From Streptomyces sp. T12 (GTDB lineage: Bacteria > Actinomycetota > Actinomycetes > Streptomycetales > Streptomycetaceae): a DNA stretch of 64,000 nucleotides. This document shows, one piece after another, positions 1 to 8,204 of this stretch. Positions within the stretch are counted from its first letter, which is position 1, and each line of letters opens with the position of its first letter. The translations under genes and the position numbers were made by a program. The DNA is taken from NCBI RefSeq assembly GCF_028736035.1, contig NZ_CP117866.1, positions 372,001 to 436,000 on the forward strand, in the 5' to 3' direction. The notes under the pieces were generated by a model. It worked only from the letters and a program-made list of their open reading frames with translations. It ran no database searches and had not been told where the DNA came from.

Positions 1-44
1 AGGTCACGGAGCGCCCAGCTCACGTCGGTTCCCTGTTGCGTCAT
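1..44 (-). CDS. cvnB: Roadblock/LC7 protein of a conservon (CvnB), 5' end only
   Basis: Only the first 14 or so codons lie in the window; the gene runs off the left edge. The ATG is at 44-42 on the minus strand, 4 bases after the stop of the kinase-like gene. The visible start reads MTQQGTDVSWALRDL, which is the usual beginning of Streptomyces roadblock/LC7 proteins of the cvnB kind (DVSWAL-DL). In conservons cvnB follows cvnA and is followed by cvnC (DUF742) and cvnD (a small GTPase); those would be outside the window. The identification rests on a short stretch plus the neighbour, so it is good but not certain. Confidence 0.75.
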   Translation of the reverse strand, partial: MTQQGTDVSWALRD

Positions 45-48
45 GGGA

Positions 49-1773
49 CTAGTCGCTCTCTTCAGTGTGGTGCTCGGTGGATCCGCGTCCGGCAGGTGCG
101 GTCTCCTCCTCGGTGGACTCCTCGCCGACCTCCCGGCCGGCCGTGGCGAAGGCGGCCAGACCGGCGAACGAGGCGTCCGGCGGGACGGCGGCGACGCTCG
201 ACTCCTCCGTCCGCTCCGGGCGTTCGGCCGGCTCGTGCCGCACCGTCTCGTTCCGTTTGCTGCGGCGCCGAGGCAGTCCGCCGGGCGTGGTGTCCACGGC
301 CTCGCCGGACTCGGCCACCCATTCGGCGGCGGCCGCCGTGCGTACCGGGGCGGCCTCGGCGGACCGCACCGCCGGGGTCGCGGCGGCGGCCGGGGCGGCG
401 GCGGGCAGCGGACTGAAGTACTTGTGCGGAACCACCACAACCACCGAAGTGCCGAGCCAGGGCGAGTCCGCGAAGGTGACGCGGATGCCGTAGCGGCGGG
501 CGAGAGCGCCGACGACGCGCAGACCGATGTTGGCGTCCTCGGAGATGCCGCCGATGCCCGGTCCGGCCGCGGTGCCGGTCAGGGCCTCCTCGGCCTCGCG
601 CTTCTTCTCCTCGCTCAGGCCCTTGCCCGAGTCCTGGATCTCGATGCCGACACCGTTCGGGACCTCCTTGCCGGAGACGACCACCGGCTCGGTGGGCGGC
701 GAGTAGCGGGCCGCGTTGTCCAGGAGGTGGGCGAAGATCAGCGTGAGGTGGTCCACGAGGCCGCCGTCGACGCCGAGTTCGGGCAGGTGGCGTACGTCGA
801 TGCGGTGGAAGTCCTTGATCCGGCCGATGCCGCCGCGGACCACGCTGAGCAGGCGCTGCGGCTCCTGCCACTGCCGGCCGGGCCGGTCCGAGCCGCCGAG
901 GACGCTGATGCTGGCGGCGAGACAGTCGGCGGGGCCGATCGCCTGGTCGAGCTCCATCAGGCCCCGGGCGACGGCCGGCAGCCGACCGTGCTCGCCCTGC
1001 AGTTCGTGCAGACGGCCGCGGAGTTTGCTGGTCAGGACGTGGATGCGGTTGCCGACGCTGATCACGGCCTGCTCGGCGGAGGTCGAGCGGTTGAACTCCT
1101 CCTCGACGCCGATCAGGGAGGTCCGCAGGACCTTGCGCAGGTTGGCCTGCAACTCGGCGCTGACCTTGGCGCACTGGTTGACGCTCGGCAGGACGTCGTC
1201 GATGGCGTCGCCCGCGCGCAGCTGCCGCAGCGCCTCGGGCAACTGTTCGTCGGCGAGCCGGGCGACCGCGGACAGCTGGTGGGCCAGCTGCTCCTGCCAG
1301 ACCTCGGCCTGGGCGGCGAGCTGGGCCTCGTAGGACTGGGCCTGGGCAGCGATCCGCTCCTCGTAGGAGCCGCTCTCCTCGGCCAGCCGTTCCTCGTAGG
1401 CCCGGGCCTGCTCGGCCAGTTGCGCCTCGTAGGCGCCGGACTGGTCACCGAGCCGGCTCTCCAGTGCGGCGCGCTCGGCGCTGAACTTCCGCTCCAGGCC
1501 TGCCACGTGCTGCTGCCACTGCTGAGAGTGCTCGGCCTGCGAGGTGCGGAAGTCGACCTCGGATCTGGTCAGCTGCGTCCGGGTACGCAGCAGGAGACGT
1601 ACGCACACGGCGCTGGCCGCGGTCGCCGCGACACCCGCGACGCCGGCGGTTATTCGCTCCGAGCTCATGAACGTGGCGGCAACCGTCCCACCTCCTAAAG
1701 CCAGCGGCATCAGCCACCAGCTGTACCAGGCGACAGGGGGCCGCGCCGCCGGCGGCGGAGTGGCGAGTTCCAT
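49..1773 (-). CDS. cvnA: Conservon sensor-histidine-kinase-like ATPase CvnA
   Basis: 574 residues from the chosen ATG at 1773, which has GAAGG six bases upstream; a reading frame continues to 1869 but without a ribosome site. Two hydrophobic segments near residues 15-58 suggest membrane anchoring. Residues 114-168 form five near-identical 11-residue repeats of the type AYEERLAEESG, a hendecad coiled coil. The C-terminal half has a HATPase_c domain: N-box HLLDNAARYS, G1 DSGKGLS and G2 NIGLRVVGALARRYG. The position that carries the phospho-accepting His in related kinases (LDH) reads LDQ here, so autophosphorylation is doubtful. A long disordered Ala/Glu-rich tail follows. In conservons CvnA works with CvnB, C and D as a membrane signalling complex resembling a eukaryotic G-protein system. 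Confidence 0.88.
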   Translation of the reverse strand: MELATPPPAARPPVAWYSWWLMPLALGGGTVAATFMSSERITAGVAGVAATAASAVCVRLLLRTRTQLTRSEVDFRTSQAEHSQQWQQHVAGLERKFSAERAALESRLGDQSGAYEAQLAEQARAYEERLAEESGSYEERIAAQAQSYEAQLAAQAEVWQEQLAHQLSAVARLADEQLPEALRQLRAGDAIDDVLPSVNQCAKVSAELQANLRKVLRTSLIGVEEEFNRSTSAEQAVISVGNRIHVLTSKLRGRLHELQGEHGRLPAVARGLMELDQAIGPADCLAASISVLGGSDRPGRQWQEPQRLLSVVRGGIGRIKDFHRIDVRHLPELGVDGGLVDHLTLIFAHLLDNAARYSPPTEPVVVSGKEVPNGVGIEIQDSGKGLSEEKKREAEEALTGTAAGPGIGGISEDANIGLRVVGALARRYGIRVTFADSPWLGTSVVVVVPHKYFSPLPAAAPAAAATPAVRSAEAAPVRTAAAAEWVAESGEAVDTTPGGLPRRRSKRNETVRHEPAERPERTEESSVAAVPPDASFAGLAAFATAGREVGEESTEEETAPAGRGSTEHHTEESD

Positions 1774-1861
1774 CTGCATCCTTCGAGGCAACGATCGATC
1801 AAGGGGGGTGTGCAAGGCGATCGCACTCATGAGTACGCACCGCGAGACGACCGATCGCGAC

Positions 1862-1929
1862 CGAGTCAACTCGCAGCGCCGAACGGGAGCTTATCGGGTT
1901 TGAACGCAAAAGGATCAACCTGACAGGTT
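1862..1929. promoter_or_regulatory. Two perfect palindromes upstream of cvnA
   Basis: CGAGT-CA-ACTCG at 1862-1873 and AACCTG-A-CAGGTT at 1917-1929 are exact inverted repeats in the 260-bp non-coding stretch (1774-2035) between the kinase-like gene and the lipoprotein gene. They sit where the cvn promoter should be. No regulator gene is adjacent; assignment as operators is inference. Confidence 0.4.
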
Positions 1930-2035
1930 GGCGGAAGTGAGGGTTCCATCACTGTCAGCCAAGAGCACAAACATCGATAAATGCCTTTACTGACCTGCAC
2001 AGTTGGAGAAAACGACGCCTGGGTTCACGCGGGGT

Positions 2036-2884
2036 TCACTTGCAGCCCATGCCGTCCTTCACCCGGGGCCAGGCCTCGACACCGTCGGGGGTGCGGACGT
2101 ACGCCGTCGACGTGTCGTCGGTGAGCCACAGCCGCCGGTCGCCGAGCCGGTATCCGGTGTCGTGCGCGTCGTCGGGCATGGGTACGTCGCCGTCGTAGGC
2201 GGCGTTCAGCATGCCGGGTTCGAGTACGCCGTCGGGATCGCGGGCGTACAGCTTGCGGTCCTGGTGTGCGCCGAGTTCGAGGAAGTGCGCCTGCTGCCAG
2301 TCGCAGTGGGCCGATCCGGCGGAGCTGCTGATCTCGGTGGTCGGCACGCGGTGGCCGTCCTCGTCCGTCCAGATCTCGTACTCCTTGGTGGCCGTGAAGC
2401 TCTCGGGGAGTTCGGCGGGATCGCAGGAGGCGCTGGTCTCGGGGCCCCAACCGGGGCGGTCCTTACGGTCCTTGGCCACGATGACCGCCACCTTCGTCCG
2501 CCCGTCGACGTCGTAGGAGAACAGGACCCGGCCCTTCCCCTCCCGCTCCACGCGGTAGCCGGAACGCGGCACGTCGGGCTGCTCGATCTCGAAGTACGCC
2601 TCGAGGCCGTCCTCGGCCGTGGATCCGCCGTCCCCCTCGCTCCACGGTTCGCTGCCGCCACCCGAGTAGATCTCCCCGTCGCACTCCAGCGCCCGGCCCG
2701 CAGCGCCCGAACCCGCGCGTACGGCCCGGGCGCTGTCCTCGTCGAGGTCCTGAGCGGGGACGTACAGCGGACCGTCGTAGGGCGCCGCCGGCGCTGTGCC
2801 CGCCACGACCGGATCCTCCTCGGCACCGCACCCCGCGACCGCCGTCGCCGCCAGTACCGCCACCACCGCGAGCCCTCTGCGCAT
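2036..2884 (-). CDS. Putative secreted lipoprotein of unknown function
   Basis: 282 residues. The N-terminus MRRGLAVVAVLAATAVAGC is a lipoprotein signal peptide with lipobox VAGC, cleavage before Cys19, so the product should be anchored on the outer face of the membrane. The mature part is acidic and hydrophilic with a Cys pair (around residues 69 and 193) and no motif I recognise. It ends GMGCK. Transcribed alone, 65 bases from the next gene upstream. Function unknown. Confidence 0.8.
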   Translation of the reverse strand: MRRGLAVVAVLAATAVAGCGAEEDPVVAGTAPAAPYDGPLYVPAQDLDEDSARAVRAGSGAAGRALECDGEIYSGGGSEPWSEGDGGSTAEDGLEAYFEIEQPDVPRSGYRVEREGKGRVLFSYDVDGRTKVAVIVAKDRKDRPGWGPETSASCDPAELPESFTATKEYEIWTDEDGHRVPTTEISSSAGSAHCDWQQAHFLELGAHQDRKLYARDPDGVLEPGMLNAAYDGDVPMPDDAHDTGYRLGDRRLWLTDDTSTAYVRTPDGVEAWPRVKDGMGCK

Positions 2885-2949
2885 CCCTGCCCCCTGCCCT
2901 GGCCGCTTTCCTTGATCCTTCGACGCGGCGGAGGGCGGGAACGTTCGGT

Positions 2950-3903
2950 CTACGGCGTGTCAGCCGCCTGGAACGTACGGCGGTACGCCTGCGGTGACAC
3001 CCCGATCGCGGCATGAAGGTGCTGGCGCAGGGAGGCTCCCGTGGCGAAGCCGACCTGGCCGGCGATCTGGTCCACCGACAGGTCGCTGATCTCCAGCAGG
3101 TGCCGGGCGCGGGCGACGCGCTGCTGGATCAGCCAGCGGCCGGGGCTGAGGCCGACCTCGTCGTTGAAGCGGCGGGCGAAGGTGCGCAGGCTCATCCGCG
3201 CCTGCGCGGCGAGGTCGGTCAGGGTGAGGGACTCGTCGAGGTGTTCCAGGGCCCAGGCACGGGTGGCCGCGGTGCTCGCGGCGCCGCTCTCGGGGACCGG
3301 CTGCTCGATGTACTGGGCCTGGCCGCCGTCCCGGAAGGGCGGTACGACGCAGCACCGGGCGACGGCGTTGGCGAGCTCGCTGCCGTGGTCGGTGCGCACG
3401 ATGTGCAGGCAGACGTCGACTCCGGAGGCGGCGCCGGCCGAGGTGAGGATCCGGCCGTCGTGGACGAAGAGAACGTCGGGGTCCAGGTCGACATGCGGAT
3501 AGCGGCGCCGGAACAGATCGGTCACATGCCAGTGCGTGGTGGCTTTGCGGCCGTCGAGGAGGCCCGCCGCGGCGAGTACGAAGGCGGCGGTGCAGATCGA
3601 CACGATGCGTGCGTCCGGGCGGATCCGCGCAAGCGCGGCGGCGACCTCGGCGGGCAGCTCCACGGGGATGTGCGGGACGGCCACGGAGGCGATCACCACG
3701 GTGTCGGCCGTGGCGAGGATCTCCGGGCCGTGCTGGACGCCGATCGTGAAGTCCGCGTTGCTGCGTACGGGGCTGCCGTCGACGCTGCAGGTCAGCACCT
3801 CGTACCGGCCGTCGGCCGCGCCGAAGATCCGGCTGGGGATGCCCAGCTCGAAGGGATAGACGCCGTCCAGGGCCAGCACCACGACCCGCTCCATATCTGC
3901 CAT
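2950..3903 (-). CDS. GlxA/AdpA-type AraC family regulator with DJ-1/PfpI domain
   Basis: 317 residues. Residues 5-165 form a class I glutamine-amidotransferase-like (DJ-1/PfpI) domain with the nucleophile-elbow sequence SICTAAF (Cys104). Residues 213-313 carry the two AraC helix-turn-helix motifs (LTDLAAQARMSLRTFARRF and QIAGQVGFATGASLRQHL), ending in GVSPQAYRRTF. This is the architecture of AdpA and GlxA-like regulators. It is divergent from an NADP-dependent oxidoreductase; a 10-bp perfect inverted repeat spans the shared promoter and its left half touches this start codon, which suggests autoregulation and control of the oxidoreductase. Confidence 0.9.
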   Translation of the reverse strand: MADMERVVVLALDGVYPFELGIPSRIFGAADGRYEVLTCSVDGSPVRSNADFTIGVQHGPEILATADTVVIASVAVPHIPVELPAEVAAALARIRPDARIVSICTAAFVLAAAGLLDGRKATTHWHVTDLFRRRYPHVDLDPDVLFVHDGRILTSAGAASGVDVCLHIVRTDHGSELANAVARCCVVPPFRDGGQAQYIEQPVPESGAASTAATRAWALEHLDESLTLTDLAAQARMSLRTFARRFNDEVGLSPGRWLIQQRVARARHLLEISDLSVDQIAGQVGFATGASLRQHLHAAIGVSPQAYRRTFQAADTP

Positions 3904-3938
3904 GGCACGATCCTATCGAAGGTTGGCAATCGTGCCAT
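3902..3938. promoter_or_regulatory. Inverted repeat operator between GlxA-type regulator and oxidoreductase
   Basis: ATGGCACGAT (3902-3911) and ATCGTGCCAT (3929-3938) are perfectly complementary with 17 bases between them. Each half reads TGGCACGATY outward, which fits the known AdpA consensus TGGCSNGWWY at every position but the S. AdpA has the same DJ-1 plus AraC layout as the adjacent regulator, so a dimer of that regulator binding here is a natural inference. The left half includes the regulator's start codon. Confidence 0.6.
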
Positions 3939-3974
3939 TTTCCAGCGCGGCGCACCCCGGCAGGCTGGTTGACC

Positions 3975-4925
3975 ATGAGCACTGTGAACACGATGCGAGC
4001 CATCAGCCAGGACGTCCTCGGCAGTCCCGAGGTCCTGAAGGAAGTGGAGCTGGAGCGGCCCGTGCCGCGCACGAACGAGGTGCTGGTCCGGGTGCGGGCG
4101 GCCGGCGTGAACCCCACCGACTGGAAGCACCGCGCCGCCGGCATCTTTCTCGGCGAGCCGCCGTTCGTCCTCGGCTGGGACGTCTCGGGCGTGGTCGAGG
4201 CCGTCGGACTCGGCGCCTCGGGCTTCGTCCCCGGCGACGAGGTCTTCGGGATGCTGCCCTACCCGTATGGAGCCGGCTCGCACGCCGAGTACGTCGTCGC
4301 CCCCGCCCGTGCCCTGGTACACAAGCCCGCCGCCATCGACCACGTCCAGGCCGGGGCGTTGCCGCTGGTGGCCCTGACCGCCTGGCAGGCGCTCGTGGAG
4401 CGCGCCGACCTCCAGCCCGGTCAGCGGATCCTGATCCACGCGGCGGCCGGCGGCGTCGGGCATGTGGCCGTCCAGATCGCCAAGGCGCGCGGAGCGTACG
4501 TGATCGGCACGGCGAGCGCGGGCAAGCACGACCTCCTGCGGGAGCTGGGCGCCGACGAGGTGATCGACTACCGGGAGACCGACTTCGCCGACGCCGTGAA
4601 GGACGTCGACGTGGTGCTGGACACCGTCGGCGGCGACCACTCGCTGCGCTCGCTGCCGGTACTGCGTCCGGGCGGAGTGGTGGTGTCGATCCTGCCGGGC
4701 GCCGACGAGGAGCTGTACGAGCAGGCCGAACGACTCGGCGTGCGGGCCGAGTTCGTCCTCGTGGACGCCGACCGAGCGGGGATGCGCGCGATCGCCGAAC
4801 TGGTCGAGGCGGGCAGGCTCCGCCCCACGATCGCCGGTACCTTCCCGCTGGCCGATGCCGCCGAGGCGCATGCGCTGGGCGACACCGGCCGGACCACGGG
4901 GAAGCTGGTCCTGGTGGTGGACTGA
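3975..4925 (+). CDS. Zinc-independent NADP-dependent oxidoreductase (quinone reductase-like MDR)
   Basis: 316 residues from the ATG at 3975; a TTG six bases earlier is possible and no clear ribosome site is visible, so the transcript may have a very short leader. MDR-superfamily fold: GroES-like N-terminal part (NEVLVRVRAAGVNPTDWKHR) and Rossmann part with HAAAGGVGHVAVQIAKARGA for NADP binding. No structural-zinc cysteine cluster is present, which places it with quinone oxidoreductase/enoyl-reductase-like enzymes rather than alcohol dehydrogenases. Substrate unknown. Divergent from the GlxA-type regulator. Confidence 0.88.
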   Translation: MSTVNTMRAISQDVLGSPEVLKEVELERPVPRTNEVLVRVRAAGVNPTDWKHRAAGIFLGEPPFVLGWDVSGVVEAVGLGASGFVPGDEVFGMLPYPYGAGSHAEYVVAPARALVHKPAAIDHVQAGALPLVALTAWQALVERADLQPGQRILIHAAAGGVGHVAVQIAKARGAYVIGTASAGKHDLLRELGADEVIDYRETDFADAVKDVDVVLDTVGGDHSLRSLPVLRPGGVVVSILPGADEELYEQAERLGVRAEFVLVDADRAGMRAIAELVEAGRLRPTIAGTFPLADAAEAHALGDTGRTTGKLVLVVD

Positions 4926-4926
4926 C

Positions 4927-6033
4927 TCAGAACGTCAGCACGGGCTTGATCGCCTTGCCCGCTCCCATGTCCCGCACCGCCTGGTCGATCTCCGCGAAGG
5001 GATAGGTGCTGATCAGGCGGTGCAGCGGGAGCCGCCCCTCCTTCACCAGGCGGACCAGGGCGGGGATGAAGACCTGCGTCTCGGCGTCGCCGAGGGTGAG
5101 TCCGACGACCTGCTTGCCGCCGAGCAGCCCGTTGACGTCGAGGGCGACCTCGGTGCCGAACGGCGGGGCGCCGACGACGACCAGGGTGCCGCGGGCGGCG
5201 AGCGCGTCGACGCCCTGGCGCAGGACGCCGACGTTGCCCGTGGTCTCCACGACGCCGTCGGCGCCCTGGCCGCCGGTGATCTGGGCGAGCGCCTCGGCGA
5301 GATCGGTCTCGGCGGCGTTGACCGTGTGGGTGGCGCCCAACTCCTTCGCCAGTGACAGGCGTTCGCCGACCCGGTCGACGGCGACGATGTTGGTGGCGGG
5401 GGTGAGGGCGGCGGCCATGACCGCGGACAGGCCGACGGCTCCCGCGCCGAGGACGACGACGGTGCTTCCGGTGACCGGCTTCAGTACGTTCCAGACGGCG
5501 CCGACTCCGGTCTGCACGCCGCAGCCCAGCGGGGCGATCGACTCCAGTGGCACGTCGGGGTCGACCTTCACGAGGCTGCGCTCGTCGACCAGCGCCCGCT
5601 CGGCGAAGGAGGACTGCCCGAAGAAGTGACCGCCGAGCTCCTCGCCGCCCCGGCTGATCGTGCTGCTGCCGTCGGCCCGGCGCCCGCCGATGAGGTTCAG
5701 CGGCAGCCAGGTCGCGCAGTACGCCGGGTGGCCGCCCCGGCAGTTGCGGCAGTCACCGCACGAGGTGAAGGACAGTACGACGTGGTCGCCCGGCGCGACG
5801 CCGGTGACGGACGGGCCGACGGCCTCGACGACGCCCGCGCCTTCGTGGCCGAGGACGCCGGGGAGGGGGAAGGGCAGTCCGCCGCTCGCCACGCCGAGGT
5901 CCGTGTGACACAGGCCGGTCGCCACCATGCGGACGACGGCCTCGTGCGGTCCGGGCTCGGCGAGTTCCACGTCGGAGAGGGTGAAGGGGGCTCCGCCGGA
6001 CTCGACGACGGCGGCACGGGTGGGGATGGACAT
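4927..6033 (-). CDS. Zinc-dependent NAD(P) alcohol dehydrogenase, aryl-alcohol type
   Basis: 368 residues. ATG at 6033 with AAGGAG nine bases upstream; the open frame reaches further back into the neighbour but that part is a shadow. Catalytic zinc ligands are in GLCHTDLG and GHEGAGVVE, the structural zinc cysteines in CGDCRNCRGGHPAYC, and the cofactor loop in VLGAGAVGLSAV. The insertion NLIGGRRADGSSTISRGGE with GHFFGQSSFAE is typical of benzyl/aryl-alcohol dehydrogenases. It lies 25 bases after the aldehyde dehydrogenase gene in one transcript, so alcohol to aldehyde to acid oxidation is likely. Confidence 0.9.
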   Translation of the reverse strand: MSIPTRAAVVESGGAPFTLSDVELAEPGPHEAVVRMVATGLCHTDLGVASGGLPFPLPGVLGHEGAGVVEAVGPSVTGVAPGDHVVLSFTSCGDCRNCRGGHPAYCATWLPLNLIGGRRADGSSTISRGGEELGGHFFGQSSFAERALVDERSLVKVDPDVPLESIAPLGCGVQTGVGAVWNVLKPVTGSTVVVLGAGAVGLSAVMAAALTPATNIVAVDRVGERLSLAKELGATHTVNAAETDLAEALAQITGGQGADGVVETTGNVGVLRQGVDALAARGTLVVVGAPPFGTEVALDVNGLLGGKQVVGLTLGDAETQVFIPALVRLVKEGRLPLHRLISTYPFAEIDQAVRDMGAGKAIKPVLTF

Positions 6034-6058
6034 CTGGTGAATCTCCTTGGCGGTGCGC

Positions 6059-7510
6059 TCAGTCGAGCGAGACGACGACGGACTTGGTGGTGGTGTAGGC
6101 GTCGAGCGCCTCGGGCCCGTACTCGCGGCCGAAGCCGGAGTCCTTGACGCCGCCGAAGGGGACCGCGGGGTCGAGCATCGCCCAGTCGTTGACCCAGACG
6201 ATGCCGGCCTGGAGCCGGTCGGCGACACGGTGGGCGCGGGCCAGGTTGCTGGTCTGGACGCCGGAGGCCAGACCGTACGGCGTGGAGTTGGCGAGCTCGA
6301 CGGCCTCGTCCTCGGAGTCGAAGGGCTGGACGGTGAGGACGGGGCCGAAGATCTCCTCCTGGATCACGCGGGAGTCGTTCGGCAGGTCGGCGATCACGGT
6401 GGGCTTGTAGTAGTAGCCGCCGTCGAGGTCGAGCCGCTCACCACCGCAGACGATGCGGCCGCCCTCCTTGCGGGCCAGGTCGACGTACTCCTCCACCTTG
6501 CGCAGGTGCCGCTCCCCCGCCATCGGACCGACGACGGTCTCGGGCTTGCGCGGGTCGCCGAGCGGAACCCCCGGCACCGCGTCGGCGAGGATGCCGAGCA
6601 GCGTGCTGTAGACCGGGCGCGCCACCAGCAGCCGCGGGCCGCCCATGCAGAACTGCCCGGTGTTGAAGACGAAGCCCTTGATGATCGCGCCGACGGCCTT
6701 CTCCAGGTCGGCGTCCTCGAAGACGACGTGGGCCGCGTTGCCGCCGAGCTCCATGGTCACGGGCTTGAGGGCCTCACCGGCGATGCCCGCGACCTTGCGG
6801 CCGACCGAGGTCGAGCCGGTGAAGGCGACCTTGTCCACCCCGGAGTGCCGCAGCAGTGCCTCGCCGGCCGCGGGGCCGCCGGTGACGACGTTGACCACGC
6901 CGTCGGGGACACCGGCCCGCTTGAAGAGCTCGGCCATGTACAGGGCGCTGAGCGGAGTCTCCTCGGCCGGCTTGTGCACCACCGTGTTGCCGGCCGCGAG
7001 CGCCGGGGCGATCTTCGAGCCGGCCAGGATCAGCGGGAAGTTGTACGGGGTGATCGCCGCGACCACGCCGATCGGCCGACGCCGGACGTAGGCGAGGGCG
7101 TTCATGGGCGTGTCCCGGACGGAGCCGTCCAGGGCGTGCGCGAGGGCGGCGAAGTGCTCGTAGTCGTTGGCCGCGTTGGTGACGTCGACGGCGTGGGCGA
7201 GTGTGATCGGCTTGCCGACGTCGCGGCTCTCCAGCTCCGCGATGGTGTCGGCGTTCTCCCGGATCAGCTCGGCGACCCGGTGCAGCACCCGGCCGCGCTC
7301 GCGCCCGCTCAGCCCGGACCAGGCGCCGTCGTCGAAGGCCTCCCGCGCGGCGCGCACGGCCGCGTCCACGTCGGCGGCACCGGCGTCCGCGACGGTCGTG
7401 ACGACCGCGCCGCGGGACGGGTCGACCACCTCGGTGCGCGCTCCGTCGGCGGCCTCACGCCACTGGCCCCCGATGAACAACCGACCGGGTTCGATCTCGA
7501 AGGTGGTCAT
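6059..7510 (-). CDS. Aldehyde dehydrogenase (NAD+)
   Basis: 483 residues from ATG 7510 (GGAG five bases before); a GTG two codons earlier is possible. ALDH family: cofactor loop AFTGSTSVGRKVAGIAG, general base Glu in TMELGGNAAHVV, catalytic Cys in NTGQFCMGG, and C-terminal PFGGVKDSGFGREYG. First gene of a two-gene operon with the alcohol dehydrogenase and divergent from a MarR regulator. Two CAGGnTTCCTG-type palindromes lie just upstream, so repression by that MarR protein is likely. Probably converts an aromatic or other hydrophobic aldehyde to its acid; substrate not determined from sequence. Confidence 0.92.
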   Translation of the reverse strand: MTTFEIEPGRLFIGGQWREAADGARTEVVDPSRGAVVTTVADAGAADVDAAVRAAREAFDDGAWSGLSGRERGRVLHRVAELIRENADTIAELESRDVGKPITLAHAVDVTNAANDYEHFAALAHALDGSVRDTPMNALAYVRRRPIGVVAAITPYNFPLILAGSKIAPALAAGNTVVHKPAEETPLSALYMAELFKRAGVPDGVVNVVTGGPAAGEALLRHSGVDKVAFTGSTSVGRKVAGIAGEALKPVTMELGGNAAHVVFEDADLEKAVGAIIKGFVFNTGQFCMGGPRLLVARPVYSTLLGILADAVPGVPLGDPRKPETVVGPMAGERHLRKVEEYVDLARKEGGRIVCGGERLDLDGGYYYKPTVIADLPNDSRVIQEEIFGPVLTVQPFDSEDEAVELANSTPYGLASGVQTSNLARAHRVADRLQAGIVWVNDWAMLDPAVPFGGVKDSGFGREYGPEALDAYTTTKSVVVSLD

Positions 7511-7547
7511 TGCCACTCCTCAGCCTCATCGCCAAGATTTCAACCAA

Positions 7548-7594
7548 CAGGATTCCTGCGTGTTCGCAGTCTCATTACAGACAGGTTTCCTGTC
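7548..7594. promoter_or_regulatory. Twin palindromic operators for the MarR regulator
   Basis: CAGGA-T-TCCTG at 7548-7558 and GACAGG-TTT-CCTGTC at 7580-7594 share the core CAGGnTTCCTG, with centres about 34 bp apart, in the 103-bp region between the divergent aldehyde dehydrogenase and MarR genes. This is the usual placement for a MarR repressor that controls itself and the neighbouring operon. Confidence 0.65.
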
Positions 7595-7613
7595 AATGCT
7601 CTAGGGTGAACTC

Positions 7614-8051
7614 ATGCTCGACACCCAGGCAACCAAGGCACCTCCGTCGCTTCTCTACATGGTGAAGCAGGTGGAGCTCGTCGTGCGCTCCCACCTGGAC
7701 GAGCTGGTCAGGCCGTCCGGGATCACCGCGCTGCAGTACACCGCGCTCACCGTGCTGCAGCGGCACGACGGACTGTCGGCCGCACAGCTGGCGCGCGACT
7801 CGTTCGTCACGGCGCAGTCGATCGCGGATCTGGTGCGCAGCCTGGAGAGCCGCGGGCTCGTCCGCCGAGAGCGCAACCCGCGCAACCGCCGGGAGCTGCT
7901 GATCCTGCTGACGGACGCGGGGCGCGAGCTGCTCGCCCGGCACGAGGAGTCCGTACGGGAGCTGGAGGAGCGGATGGTGCGGGACCTCACGGCCCATCAG
8001 ACCGAGCAGTTCCGCCAGGCACTCACGAAGGCCTGGCACGCACTGTCGTAG
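7614..8051 (+). CDS. MarR family transcriptional regulator
   Basis: 145 residues. Winged helix with recognition region LSAAQLARDSFVTAQSIADLVRSLESRGLVRRERNPRNRRELLILLT, the standard MarR layout; dimerisation helices at both ends. ATG at 7614 preceded by AGGGTGA. Divergent from the aldehyde/alcohol dehydrogenase pair and adjacent to two palindromes with a common core. Likely senses an aromatic acid or aldehyde and derepresses the pair. Confidence 0.92.
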   Translation: MLDTQATKAPPSLLYMVKQVELVVRSHLDELVRPSGITALQYTALTVLQRHDGLSAAQLARDSFVTAQSIADLVRSLESRGLVRRERNPRNRRELLILLTDAGRELLARHEESVRELEERMVRDLTAHQTEQFRQALTKAWHALS

Positions 8052-8204
8052 CCGTGCCCCGGACATCTCGCGAAGCCTCTGTCGCAATTCGAAGACATAT
8101 GTCAATCGAACATGCTCAAATTCGCTCCATCGAGGGTAACTTGCAGGGCGGGGACTGGATTTGAGCAGCCCGCGGCAAGTGAGCAGGTTGGAGGCGATGT
8201 CGTC

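Noticed and set aside
43..1698. Long open frame on the plus strand opposite the kinase-like gene
   Set aside because: It is a GC-bias shadow: low-complexity Leu/Gly/Arg composition, no family motifs, and the opposite strand holds a clear HATPase protein. The same reasoning removed the other large antisense frames, for example 11783-13669, 26640-29249 and 44122-47427.
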